Positions 23,401 through 34,175 of a stretch of DNA of 64,000 bases are shown here, one piece after another; the stretch's first letter is position 1, and each line of letters opens with the position of its first letter. The stretch lies in contig NC_092569.1 in NCBI RefSeq assembly GCF_037975245.1, positions 34,200,668-34,264,667 on the forward strand. Reading direction: 5' to 3'. This DNA comes from Apostichopus japonicus. Lineage: Eukaryota > Echinodermata > Holothuroidea > Aspidochirotida > Stichopodidae. Under the pieces are notes generated by a model that was given only the letters and a program-made list of their open reading frames with translations, did no database searches and was not told where the DNA came from. The translations under genes and the position numbers were made by a program.

Positions 23401-26400
23401 TAACTATTCTTTAGAGGACCAAGTACACATAGTACTGGGTAATATTGTATATCACATGAAATCATACATTAAAACACAAACTTATATCAATCTTTTCAGT
23501 TGACAATAAATATCTCTGCATATTGTGCCTTACTAATGTAACAAACTAGTATATATCATTATACACATTGAACCTTAATAACCATATAAGCATTAACAAT
23601 GCAATTGTGTCAGGGCTAACATAATTGAGATGTACTATACCAGTGAGAACATTAACTAGCAACATTTCTATTAATTGCAAATATCAATCAGGATACATAG
23701 TCTGGACATCTACTTCAATGTAAATCACTGAACATCTATCAAAGGGATGAAAAATCAAACCATTGGGCATATTTTTTCTTTCAAACTCTGGCATGTCAAG
23801 TCTTCACATGTGTGCTATAAAGTTGGCTATTCCTTAGAGGACATCATTGTACAAACTACTGCAGCAGTGCTACAGGTGATAATGACATCTAACCTATAAT
23901 GCTAATGGTTTGTATATACTTATTGGTTCAATGATATTTTACCAGTATTAAATCATCTGGTTTGCTAAACAAAAACTTGATGATATTTATCTAAGTTTGA
24001 TGTATATATAATAACATGGCCTATTTCTTACCTTGGCAATCTGTGTGGTGCATTCTGATTCCACAGGTGCTCTCTCTGGCTCATTATCAGTGTTGCATTC
24101 TCTCAAAACTTCAGGTGGCTTGTTTTGATTTGTTTGTTTCTAAAAGATTAAAAATCACATTTCAATGACAATACTTAAGTATTTGAAAAGATATAAGCAT
24201 CTCAGAACTGAGTCTCAAATTACAAATATTTCATGGTTAATAAAGTCAGTAGTCGTTATCAACTATACTAGTGAGAAAATTCCACAAAATATCATCATAA
24301 AAGCCTCTCTTTAGAAATGGGTTTAAACTACATGAACGTACTTTTCAATGCAACAGTTAGGTCTTTTTCACAGAACCAAGAGTTTTGATTATATCTTCAA
24401 AGAAAAAACAAGCCTACATCAAACAATACATGAATGAAGCCTGGTCAATACACAATGATACTTGACTATTCTTTAGAGGACCAAGTACACATAGTACTGG
24501 GTAATATTGTATATCAGCTGAAATCATACATTAAAACACAAACTTATATCAATCTTTGCGGTTGACAATAAAAATCTCTGCATATTGTGCCTTACTAATG
24601 TAACAAACTAGTATATATCATTCTTCACATTGAACCGTAATAGCCATACAAGCATTAACAATGCAATTGTGTCAGGGTTAACACAACTGAGATGTACTAT
24701 ACCAGTGAGAACATTTACTAGCAACATTTCTATTAATTGCAAATATCAATCAGGATACATAGTCAGGACATCTACTTCAATGTAAATCATTGAACATCTA
24801 TCAAAGGGATGAAAAATCAAACCATTGGCCTATTTTTTATTTCAAACTCTGGCATGTCAAGTCTTCACATGTGTGCTATAAAGTTGGCTATTCCTTAGAG
24901 GACATCATTGTACAAACTACTGCAACAGTGGTACAGGTGATAATGACATCTAACCTATAATGCTAATGGTTTGGATATACTTATTGGGTCAATGATATTT
25001 CACCAGTATTAAATCATCTGGTTTGCTAAACAAACACCTCATGATATTTATCTAAGATTGATGCATATATAATAACATGGCCTATTTTTACCTTGACAAT
25101 CTGTGTGGTGCATTCTGATTCCCCAGGTGCTCTCTCTGGCTCATTATCAGTGTTGCATTCTCTCAAAACTTCAGGTGGCTTGTTTTGATTTGTGTTTTTC
25201 TAAGAAGATTAAAAATCACATTTCAATGATAACATTTTTGGCATTTGAATTGCTATTAGGTTTTCAGAACTAATCTCAAATTACAAATATTTCATTATTA
25301 CTTAGTAAAGTCAGTAGTCGTTATCAACTATACTTGTGAGAACATTCCACACAATATCATCATAAAAGCCTCTCTTTAGAAATGGGTTTAAACTACCTGA
25401 AAGTACTTTTCAATACAACAGTTAGGTCCTTTTTACAGAACCAAGAGTTTTGATTATATCTTCAAAGAAAAAACAAGCATACATCAAACAATACATGAGT
25501 GAAGCCTGGTCAATACACATTGTGTATTGACCAAAATGATACTTAACTATTCTTTAGAGGACCAAGTACACATAGTACTGGGTAATATTGTATATCACAT
25601 GAAATCATACATTAAAACACAAACTTATATCAATCTTTTCAGTTGACAATAAATATCTCTGCATATTGTGCCTTACTAATGTAACAAACTAGTATATATC
25701 ATTATACACATTGAACCTTAATAACCATATAAGCATTAACAATACAATTGTGTCAGGGCTAACATAATTGAGATGTACTATACCAGTGAGAACATTAACT
25801 AGCAACATTTCTATTAATTGCAAATATCAATCAGGATACATAGTCTGGACATCTACTTCAATGTAAATCACTGAACATCTATCAAAGGGATGAAAAATCA
25901 AACCATTGGGCATATTTTTTCTTTCAAACTCTGGCATGTCAAGTCTTCACATGTGTGCTATAAAGTTGGCTATTCCTTAGAGGACATCATTGTACAAACT
26001 ACTGCAGCAATGCTACAGGTGATAATGACATCTAACCTATAATGCTAATGGTTTGTATATACTTACTGGTTCAATGATATTTCACCAGTATTAAATCATC
26101 TGGTTTGCTAAACAAAACTTGATGATATTTATCTAAGATTGATGTATAATAATAGGGCCTATTTCTTACCTTGGCAATCTGTGTGGTGCATTCTGATTCC
26201 CCAGGTGCTCTCTCTGGCTCATTATCAGTGTTGCATTCTCTCAAAACTTCAGGTGGCTTGTTTTGATTTGTTTGTTTCTAAGAAGATTAAAAATCACATT
26301 TCAATGACAATACTTAAGTATTTGAAAAGATATAAGCTTCTCAGAACTGAATCTCAAATTACAAATATTTCATGGTTAATAAAGTCAGTAGTCGTTATCA

Positions 26401-29107
26401 ACTATACTAGTGAGAACATTCCACACAATATCATCATAAAAGCCTCTCTTTAGAAATGGGTTTAAACTACATGAAAGTACTTTTCAATGCAAACAGTTAG
26501 GTCCTTTTCACAGAACCAAGAGTTTTGATTATATCTTCAAAGAAAAAACAAGCATACATCAAACAATACATGAATGAAGCCTGGTCAATACACAATGATA
26601 CTTGACTATTCTTTAGAGGACCAAGTACACATAGTACTGGGTAATATTGTATATCAGCTGAAATCATACATTAAAACACAAACTTATATCAATCTTTGCA
26701 GTTGACAATAAATATTTCTGCAATATTGTGCCTTACTAATGTAACAAACTAGTATATATCATTATACACATTGAACCTTAATAACCATATAAGCATTAAC
26801 AATGCAATTGTGTCAGGGCTAACACAACTGAGATGTACTATACCAGTGAGAACATTTACTAGCAACATTTCTATTAATTGCAAATATCAATCAGGATACA
26901 TCATCAGGACATCTACTTCAATGCAAATCACTGATCATCCAGCAAAGGGATAAAAAATCAAACCATTGGGCCTATCAAACTCTGACGTGTCAAGTCTTCA
27001 CATGTGTGCTATAAAGTTGGCTATTCCTTAGAGGACATCATTGTACAAACTACTGCAACAGTGGTTCAGGTGATAATGACATCTAACCTATAATGCTAAT
27101 GGTTTGGATATACTTACTGGCTCAATGATATTTCACCAGTATTAAATCATCTGGTTTGTTAAACATAAACTTGATGATATTTATCTAACATTGATGTATA
27201 TATAATAACATGGCCTATTTCTTACCTTGGCAATCTGTGTGGTGCATTCTGATTCCCCAGGTGCTCTCTCTGGCTCATTATCAGTGTTGCATTCTCTCAA
27301 AACTTCAGGTGGCTTGTTTTGATTTGTTTTTTTCTAAGAAGATTAAAAATCCTTTTTCAATGATAACACTTTTGGCATTTGAAGTGATATGCTTTCAGAA
27401 CTAAATCTCAAATTAGAAATATTTCATTGTTACTTAGTAAAGTCAGCAGTCATTATCAACTATACTAGTGAGAACATTCGACACAATATCATCATAAAAG
27501 CTTCATTTCAGACAACTCACTTTTAACTACATGAATGTACCCTTCAATGCAAACAGTATTGTAAATGAGCTGAAATCCTTCATTAAAACACTGATTTAAG
27601 TTTAGTTTGATATTGCTATTCAGACTGGATGGCGACAGTTGTCGTAACATGTATTTAGGTAAAGCTTTGTTAACAGTTCAATACGATACAAACAAGGAGC
27701 AGTTATATCATTGTCCTACCTTCTTCCTCCATCTTGCATCAGGTTGTCCATAATCATATCTGATTTCATTTCCTTTCTTAATCTCTGAATTTGCAAATAT
27801 GGCCAATTTTGGTTGCTTGTTTATGATAATCTTCTTCACAACAGCATTGGGTTTCTTCCAATCATCATTACAATACTTTCCCTTTCCTGTGCTATGTGTA
27901 GCATCAATGCTAGCAATGGAAAAAAGAAGAAAACTTAAATTCTACTTCACCATTCTGCAAACTATGCCCCTCCCCCTCCCCCACCCCTCCCAGAAAAAGA
28001 AAACATGTTGATGTTAATTTAGTGTTTTATAGGGTCTAACAACTCAAAATATGTTATTTCAATCACATTTTTGGACACAACACACAGAGACTTCCTAGGA
28101 TGACACACTCTAATAGCCTATCCTTGACATACATGCAATACCTTATGCTCAAAGGGCTCTTGCTTTTCTTAATTTATTCTGTGTATTGGTAATGAACTCC
28201 TCAATGTTCTAAGTAGTCCAACCCTTTTGTGTTCCTAAGATTTTAATAGGGTCATATCAAAACAAAACTTGGCACAGAACATTAAACAACATCAATTGAT
28301 AAACAATCAGTATACAACACCTCAACATTAATTTGTGCCTAAAGTCAACCTTGATTTAGCAAACTGTGATATTAAGTACTACTTAAGTTGTGAAATGAAG
28401 CCTCAATCAATCTCATGAAAAGAATGTCACTCATAACAAAGTCATAATTAACAACATCCTTCCAATTGTTTGAAGAAAAACATGGATCTAATAAACACTT
28501 GTAGCTCAACAGTGAAGAAAATGTAGAGTAACTGTTACCTACCACATACTGTCTTGACCACTCTGGAAGAAGAATATGAAAGTAGTGTCCTCCTCTTCCC
28601 CCACCTGGTAGGCATGTCTTAACACACCAGAATATTCTAGGAGGAATTCTCCTTTTTCAAAGTCTGCCGTAGCAAATAATCCATACCCTTTAATAATAAC
28701 AAATGAAGGAAAATGATCACCAACAACTCAATATTAACCCTTTTTGAAAATATAGCAATGATGCTCCTTATATGACATAGTTGCTGACAGTTAAATCAGT
28801 GCAAGTTTACACTTCCTTGATCCATTTTATGTGTTGGATGGACTAACCACACGTAACACATTTTGATAATTGAAGCATGCTGTCCAATGTTAAGTCCCAC
28901 ATCACTGCAACAAACTGTGCAGATATTCTAAATGGCAATAAGTTGCATACACTTATCTCAACTAGGTTACAGAAATATGATACCAATTGACTCACCAACT
29001 TCTTCTGAAACATATTTCACTTCAAACCCAGAAGGGTCTTTTTTTTTCTTGATGAAATCTGCGTAAGCTGTAGGTTGCTGTTGGTTTTTATTACTTCTTG
29101 TCTGCAT
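16787..29107 (-). CDS. SET domain - tandem exon repeat - tyrosine recombinase fusion gene (13 exons)
   Basis: Exons on the minus strand: 29107-28996, 28687-28543, 27909-27720, seven 108-bp exons (27333-27226, 26277-26170, 25199-25092, 24139-24032, 23055-22948, 22006-21899, 20941-20834), 20234-17756, 17420-17346 and 17106-16787. All junctions are GT-AG and all phases fit; the total is 4077 nt, 1358 residues plus TAA. Domain order: variant SET (about 35-149), seven 36-residue repeats (150-401), acidic Ser/Asp-rich region, two zinc-finger-like clusters (about 681-699, 763-782), tyrosine-recombinase core (about 960-1200), acidic linker, and a basic Cys/Trp C-terminal domain. ATG at 29107 directly follows a TAG acceptor. 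SET proteins linked to this recombinase-like region are, from memory, known as KMT5A-like predictions in other animals. Function is unknown; a chromatin or DNA-recombination role is inference. Confidence 0.8.
17756..20234 (-). CDS. Large exon: zinc-finger clusters and tyrosine-recombinase core
   Basis: This 2479-bp exon starts GATAATGAA after a TTTAG acceptor and ends in phase 1. The first third is Ser/Asp/Glu-rich and disordered. Counting in this exon's own frame from its 16th codon: a C2H2-type cluster (C265, C268, H278, H283), a CCHC-type cluster (C347, C350, H362, C366) and then a helical region. The C-terminal third fits tyrosine recombinases: NRRRSGEV (box I, likely catalytic R615), LTSTKLRKH (box II R736, with Thr in place of the usual first His), FLGHD (H762) and HREYYRL (Tyr 770 or 771). 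In bacterial and Crypton enzymes these residues cut and rejoin DNA through a 3'-phosphotyrosine. The conserved tetrad suggests either activity or structural retention. Confidence 0.85.
20535..20784 (-). mobile_element. tRNA-derived SINE
   Basis: Read on the minus strand, the head has a Pol III A box (TAGCCTAGTGGTTAACGCC, 20752-20770) and B box (GGTTCGATTCC, about 20715-20726) in tRNA spacing. It is followed by a ~150-bp unrelated body and a short (CATA)n tail near 20536-20552. It sits in the intron between the last 108-bp exon and the large recombinase exon, in the same orientation as the gene. The head does not fold into a perfect tRNA with intact acceptor stem, so this is a SINE rather than a tRNA gene. 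Confidence 0.75.
20834..27333 (-). repeat. Seven tandem ~1.06-kb units each carrying one 108-bp coding exon
   Basis: Unit spacing between exon ends is 1056, 1078, 1060, 1084, 1049 and 1065 bp. Every unit holds one exon of exactly 108 bp with an intact acceptor (TTCTTAG or TTTTAG) and donor (AAG/GTAA), both in phase 0, so any number can be included without a frameshift. The 36-residue unit runs from K-(Q/N/K)-T-N-Q-N-K-P-P to C-T-T-Q-I-(A/V)-K. It has two Cys and many Glu/Asn, and no known domain. The copies are nearly identical; the one at 22006-21899 is the most divergent in protein. A higher-order duplication is visible: the exon pair 26277/25199 and the pair 24139/23055 share intron variants. 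Confidence 0.9.
27720..29107 (-). CDS. SET-domain exons 1-3 (KMT5A/PR-Set7-like, variant)
   Basis: Exon 1 encodes a short N-terminus ending in GFEVKYVSEEV. Exon 2 opens the SET fold with GYGLFATADF and EYSG, the S-adenosylmethionine-side strand. Exon 3 gives CIDAT, then NDDWKKPN, LAIFANSEIKKG and the closing RYDYG. The last motif, containing the active-site Tyr of SET enzymes, is present. In most lysine methyltransferases the pseudoknot motif reads N-H-S-x-x-P-N; here N and P-N are kept but H-S is D-D-W. From memory, this NDDW variant also occurs in related invertebrate and fish predictions. Phases are 1, 2 and 0. Whether it still methylates lysine is open. Confidence 0.8.
27913..28542. other. 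Intron between SET exons 2 and 3
   Basis: AT-rich intron with a pyrimidine-rich stretch at 27966-27990. No further exon is seen. Confidence 0.6.
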
Positions 29108-29559
29108 CTATCAATAAATTTGATAATGTTTTTGTATGGGAGACACTTTCCTGTTCCCTTGCCAAACAAACAATATATATATAGTTCCCAGACATTATGA
29201 GATCATAATCTTAAACCTTTTTCATTCCATTAATCTACTAGTTATCTTAATGCATGACACCACCCACACCCAAGCTAACAGTCATGATGTGAATGCTTAA
29301 CTAACTATTTGATTGATCAATTCAGTTTTCTAAATCAACTGATCATTAATTACTTAAGAATAATTTGAAAAAAAATCTCTATAGGCCACAAAACATGTAC
29401 TATAAAATCATACAAACTAGTATTCGTTGTCATGTATTCTACTTAGCAAAAACCATAAAACACATATATTAACAAGCATTACAATATTAATAGGCACAAC
29501 ATGCCTATTAATATTACAGTATATATTGTTCCTCTATACGCAACAAACGTTAAAGGAGT

Positions 29560-29925
29560 TTAGCCTATCACATGTAAATATTGTAGCCTAACATATGCAG
29601 CACACACCCATGGAGTAGCCTATATCAGAAACTGTTCAGTAAGAAATGCAGCTCAACATATGCAGTACACATTCAAGAAAGATCCTATGCCTATACACCT
29701 TTTAAAGTGGTAGATAATGTAGCCTAACATACATCCAGCACATATACACAAGTAGTCTATATCACATTTTCAGGAACTGTTCAGCCTACAGTATGCTAGG
29801 AACTTTTATGTAAGTATTGTAGCCTTACATATGCACTACACTTTAACGAAATAGCATATAACTGTTCAGTGAGTATTGCAGCCTAACATATATGCAGCAT
29901 GCATTCAAGAAGTAGCCAATACCAA
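29560..29925. repeat. Degenerate ~65-bp tandem repeat
   Basis: The words TAGCCTAACATATGCA, CACATTCAAGAAG and GAACTGTTCAG(T/C) recur five or six times at 55-75 bp intervals. The repeat is old and diverged. Confidence 0.55.
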
Positions 29926-30442
29926 TTAGACTATTAAGATTTATGAGATTGATGTGCATGTTATCAAATACCCCTGATACCTGTTTCCTGTGTCGGACTG
30001 TGAATATGACCTTCATTTGACAGATTGATGGTTAAATTTGAAGAATGCACTGAAAATGTTCAGTCTACAATGATCAGGAAAAATTGGTCTTTTACATGTC
30101 AGTCATGAAGAGGTACTGTTGTGGTACTATGTGGTACTGTCCAACTTCAATTTCAACTATACTTTTATTTCCCTCTTTCAATGATTTCCTTCTGCACTTT
30201 CCCTTCTCAATAATGAAGCTATGTTATTAGTAATACATAATACTTGAAGATGGCAGATTGGATCTCCTATTTTGTTACAGTATCTCACACATTTAATTTC
30301 AAACTCTATTTAAGCTTTGATTGTAGCTCGGTAAAGAACTAACCAGCAATTGATACTTGTAATACTCCTGTCCGAATACAAACATCGTGAGACAAATTCA
30401 TCAAACCCCTCCTTTAATTTACTGAGTCCCTTGTAAATTCAG

Positions 30443-30835
30443 CTAACACTGATGGATCATTTCACTTATTGAGGATAATGATACATGGAGTTCAAGAATT
30501 CTTTCTTCACACAGCCAATATCCATTAGGCCTTTCTGTCAATACATCATTTACCAAGTCATTCACCAATATCAGTTGCACAAATGGGCAAAGCAAACGTT
30601 GGGAAAGCAAAAACACCAATGAATTAAAATCTTCTCTCTCATATAAGTAGAAATACCAGAAAGAAATCTTTTTATGATCGACTACAGTGATCCTGTCAAG
30701 TCCTGCTACAGGTGACTCAGACAAAAGACTGAATTTAATTTTACAGGAGTTGCAATAATCCCAAAGTAATGACAATATGTATGGTTCTGAAAATGTAATA
30801 ATGCCATAAAATGGCCTGCCTTCATTTACTTCCAT
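30443..30835 (-). CDS. Uncharacterised 130-residue open frame
   Basis: The frame runs from ATG at 30835 to TAA/TAG at 30443 without interruption. Composition is protein-like (many aromatic and Leu residues: FSEPYILSLLWDYC, SFWYFYLYEREDF) and free of low complexity. I recognise no family. It lies upstream of the SET exons on the same strand, within the putative first intron. It could be a small intronless gene, an exon fragment of a transposon or chance; no splice partners were found. Confidence 0.35.
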   Translation of the reverse strand: MEVNEGRPFYGIITFSEPYILSLLWDYCNSCKIKFSLLSESPVAGLDRITVVDHKKISFWYFYLYEREDFNSLVFLLSQRLLCPFVQLILVNDLVNDVLTERPNGYWLCEERILELHVSLSSISEMIHQC

Positions 30836-31338
30836 GCTATAAGTATAACCTCATTTGCTAACATATCCTACCATTCCTGCATTAGTCTCCTAAAGTCCTA
30901 GACAAGCCTAGGCTATAGTTGAACCTTTGCTAAACCTGGTTTGTACAAAGGCCTTAAGTTTTAACATTAGGCCAACGTTTGACCTAGCACCTAATTTAGT
31001 TGTTCCTCTGGACACAATGTATTCTCGGATTATTAAATACTGAACAAATAACTTGTGATTCGCGCAGTATACAAAGTCCGCTAAAGCTACTTATTGCTAC
31101 CACTAAGCTACTGGTTATCCTAGCCTAACCCACTATTACTATACTATTGGTATATACACCATTACAAGTACTATACGCCTATAAGAACAGTCAACACATA
31201 ACATATGAGTTCATTGAGCACCTCGACAACGAAGCATGTCTTTTGAATATACCAACTTAGAACTAAAATTCCATTGAAATTATCTTTTCTCGTTGATTTC
31301 TTATTACTTAAAAGTAAAAAGTAACTTCATAACTTACG

Positions 31339-31400
31339 ATTTCTCACATGGAGGCCCGTCGTCGTACATGAATTCGCGGGAACTTATGCCATTGTGGAAA
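31339..31400 (-). other. Possible first (5' UTR) exon of the SET-recombinase gene
   Basis: A strong donor context (AAATC/GTAAGTT, exon end at 31340 on the minus strand) follows a CpG-containing stretch (CCCGCGAATTC, GACGACGGGCC). That fits a transcription start region upstream of the ATG at 29107. An ATG inside would be out of frame with exon 1, so it would be untranslated or a short upstream ORF. Evidence is the splice site and base composition only. Confidence 0.3.
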
Positions 31401-32054
31401 AAACTCTTTGTAAATGGTGGCGCTAGATACTAAACATTGAAGTGTGTGTACTTTTCATGTTTGGGCTCAAGTGTGTGTAAATCCAATGATCAGGTTAAAC
31501 CATCCTTTCAAGGACATCGTTCAAATTTCGACAGACGGCTTTTAAGACTTCGAAGAGGCATTAGCACATAAAATATATCGAGGACGTGTGTTTAAGTACT
31601 CGGACGTACATGAGGTCCCCGAAGGAAAGGTGTGGTATCATGAGCATGTCCTCGAAGATTCGATAAAGTCAACACACGCACACAGTCTCCGCCTGCATGA
31701 ATGCATAGGTTACGATTTAATCGAAACCAAAAACCGGCTGATTGTATAGGCCTTATAAAATCATAGAAACGATGTGTGTACATAAACACACTTGTTTAAT
31801 CAGCCAATCGGCGTAATGTTAACATTAATCTATCGTCACGAAGTGATGTAATACCCCCCCCCCCCCCATTCATGTTCCTATTAAACTCCTGCAAGGTCTT
31901 TAACCATTTGCACTTTGACCTTCAATTTTTACACTCGTTAATTCCCACGGTTCCCAAAAACAAAAATCCATAAGAAATTATTTGTTACATTTTCAGACGT
32001 CTAGGTTTGGAGCCGGTATTTTCAGACAAAGAAACTCATAACCAAAAATAAGGA
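31401..32054. other. Intergenic DNA
   Basis: No gene is seen. GTGTGTG-containing words recur at 31440-31480. A C-run is at 31854-31867. The short minus-strand frame at 31592-31789 has no domain. Confidence 0.4.
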
Positions 32055-32707
32055 CAAGGGCGGCGGAACCGGGGGGTACAGGGGGCACGTGCCCCCCCCC
32101 CCACTTTTCCTCAGGTTAAAAATGTGCCCTTTTTCTACATAAAAATTGAGGTGTCTCAAGTTAGCAAGAGGCCAGGGAACCAGAATCAACACTCGGGAAG
32201 GGCTGTTTCAGGCCATCTGAGGGGTTTGTAAAACCATAAATTTTCTTGTACGCTCCGCGCCAACCGATGGTGGCGCTCCGCTCAGATAGTCGTGCATACA
32301 ACTTTGCAAATCCTGGCTACGCCCCTGACTTTTAATGAATTTCTGTGGGTCAAACTCAAAGCTATTTCGAAAGGAAAAAATTTGTTAAGATATTGACCAG
32401 AAATAAACTCTAATTTGGAAGATTCCTAGATTAGCAACTAGCATGATTTCACCTCATTTTGTCTCAAAAGAAAACTTGTTCCTTGTTTCCCGATTTGCAC
32501 ATTGGATATTGCAGTGCTAGTATGCATATTTTCCTTGAAGGGGGGGGGGGGGGGCGTTGATGGAGTGATGTGTATACGCAAATAAGATAATACAATAAGA
32601 GTTATAAAAGGTACTAAATATAAGGCTGTATCAGTCCAATCGAATTTCTGAAAAGTGCCCTTTGATGTCGGTGCCCCCCCAGATTAAAAGTGCTTCCGCC
32701 GCCCTTG
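32055..32707. mobile_element. hAT-type MITE, 653 bp, perfect 14-bp TIR and 8-bp TSD
   Basis: It starts CAAGGGCGGCGGAA and ends with the exact complement TTCCGCCGCCCTTG. The direct repeat AATAAGGA flanks it at 32047-32054 and 32708-32715. Internal features are a G/C palindrome (GGGGGCACGTGCCCCC-like), a long G run at 32541-32554, and the TACGCTCCGCGCCAACC / TGGTGGCGCTCCGCT pair shared with the nested element at 6198-6581. It is non-autonomous. Confidence 0.85.
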
Positions 32708-32715
32708 AATAAGGA

Positions 32716-33560
32716 CCACCGGTTGTTTTCCTTCTTACTCATGATTGGTTCATTCATTGATAGCTTTGATGATTATAAGTAATGTTCCGAAGTAGGTAGT
32801 ATTAGAACCAATCATGGATCAGATGCCCCATCACGTGACCGCAAGCTTTGCAATTTCTGAGCAGTTTTTATAGAATGTGTAAAAGCAAGCGGGCCTGACA
32901 TTTTGATCATAACAGGATCTTCTTCAGAAAGACAGGTGTCATTTGACATGAAGATCTTCTCTGCGGCCCTACCTCTCCCTCTATGACCCCACCTCTCCCA
33001 CTATGTCCCCACCTCTCCCTGTTTGCACACGCCACTGAAATCAGCACAACGAAACACTAATGAAGACACAATATTTCTTCACGGCGATCATATTAATGTG
33101 TATTATGTCCATGCATCTCAAATTATATTTTCAGAAATACAATCGAAGAAAGGGCACAACATGGTGACAGTTTGATCCATATCAGGTAACGAGGTTAACA
33201 TAGATATAATGTCTTTACAATCTGTTAAAGTTAACCGGATTCTGATTGCTTACTTACTTATTAATGCAGCAGCATAGGATACATAATTCTTACAACCCCC
33301 CCTCCCCACACCCCACCCCAATCTGCACACAGGACTGGATGAAGTGAACAGTGGCACTCAGTTTTGATGACAATGGATGGATGGATAATCCACTAGATGA
33401 CAATGGATGGATGGATAATCCACTATATGACAATGGATGGATAATCCACTAGCATAATCAATATTGGCTAAGATAGGAACTCATCTGTTTGTCAGCACCC
33501 ATTCTGTAAGAAAGTAATAATACATAATCTAGTGTAGTAATACAAAGGTATAATGTATCA
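32716..33560. other. Intergenic DNA with small tandem repeats
   Basis: No gene. CCCCACCTCTCCC(A/T) repeats at 32975-33020. GACAATGGATGGATGGATAATCCACTA repeats about three times at 33367-33452. A GATCATAACAGGATCTTCTTCAGA segment near 32913 belongs to a short dispersed family (see also 34520 and 52019). Confidence 0.45.
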
Positions 33561-33564
33561 TGTT

Positions 33565-34175
33565 TCTAACCCGTCAAGTCTCCCGGTTTTACCGGGAGAC
33601 TCTCGGTTTTACCCGAATCTCCCGGCCTCCCGGTTTCATATTCTATTCTCCCGTTTTTTTAATGTTTCATCACTTGCGACATTTCTGAAAATAGCCAACA
33701 ATTAGTCCTATGCTTAGTGTAATTCCCCACAGTAACGCTGAACAGGAAAGGCTATTCAGTGTAGTTCGCAAGGACAAGACAGACAGTCGGTCAAGTCTCA
33801 AGCTTGATGGGACTCAATCTAGCATACTAGCCATGAAGTCACAGTACCCAGAGTCCACTGTTCCCTGTTCTGAATGGAAGCCTACTGAAGAAACCCTGTA
33901 GAAAGCGAAGCGAGCTGCTGTAAACTACAACAAGAAACACTGATTGGATGATTCTCTCACTGTATTGCATAAGTAGACTATACTTATTTAGGAGTATTTA
34001 TAACATTTCAGTTGAAAATTACAAACCTCCCTATTTTCCCCTTGTTCTCCCAATTTTTTGGCCCTAAAAAATGTTATTCTCCCTATTTTGGGGTCAAACA
34101 GGTCTGCATGTTTCATCCTTGTCCTACTGGATTATGTATCAGGGTCTCAAAATTAGTCGTGCAAATGGGCTTCCC
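33565..34175 (+). pseudogene. Internally deleted hAT element with transposase C-terminus
   Basis: A short + frame (about 33705-33900) encodes VIPHSNAEQERLFSVVRK and then a D-x-S-SLKLDGT segment and SILAMK, the C-terminal hAT dimerisation motif. It is preceded by the repeated CTCCCGGTTTTAC words (33583-33640) and followed by CTCCC-rich DNA that ends near 34175. The N-terminal zinc finger and catalytic domains are missing. I did not find a matching TIR/TSD pair. Confidence 0.6.

Larger units (their letters stand above)
29108..31338. other. Probable 5' intron of the SET-recombinase gene
   Basis: If the donor at 31338 is real this is one intron. It holds a (TA)-rich spot at 29176, a perfect 14-bp-arm hairpin at 29483-29515, a degenerate repeat with GTAGCCTAACATATGCAGCA (about 29560-29920, period 60-70 bp) and one 130-codon open frame at 30443-30835. 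Confidence 0.4.

Noticed and set aside
31339-31372. Coding first exon starting ATG TAC GAC GAC
   Set aside because: Its end phase (2) does not fit the phase-0 start of the exon at 29107; kept only as a possible untranslated exon.
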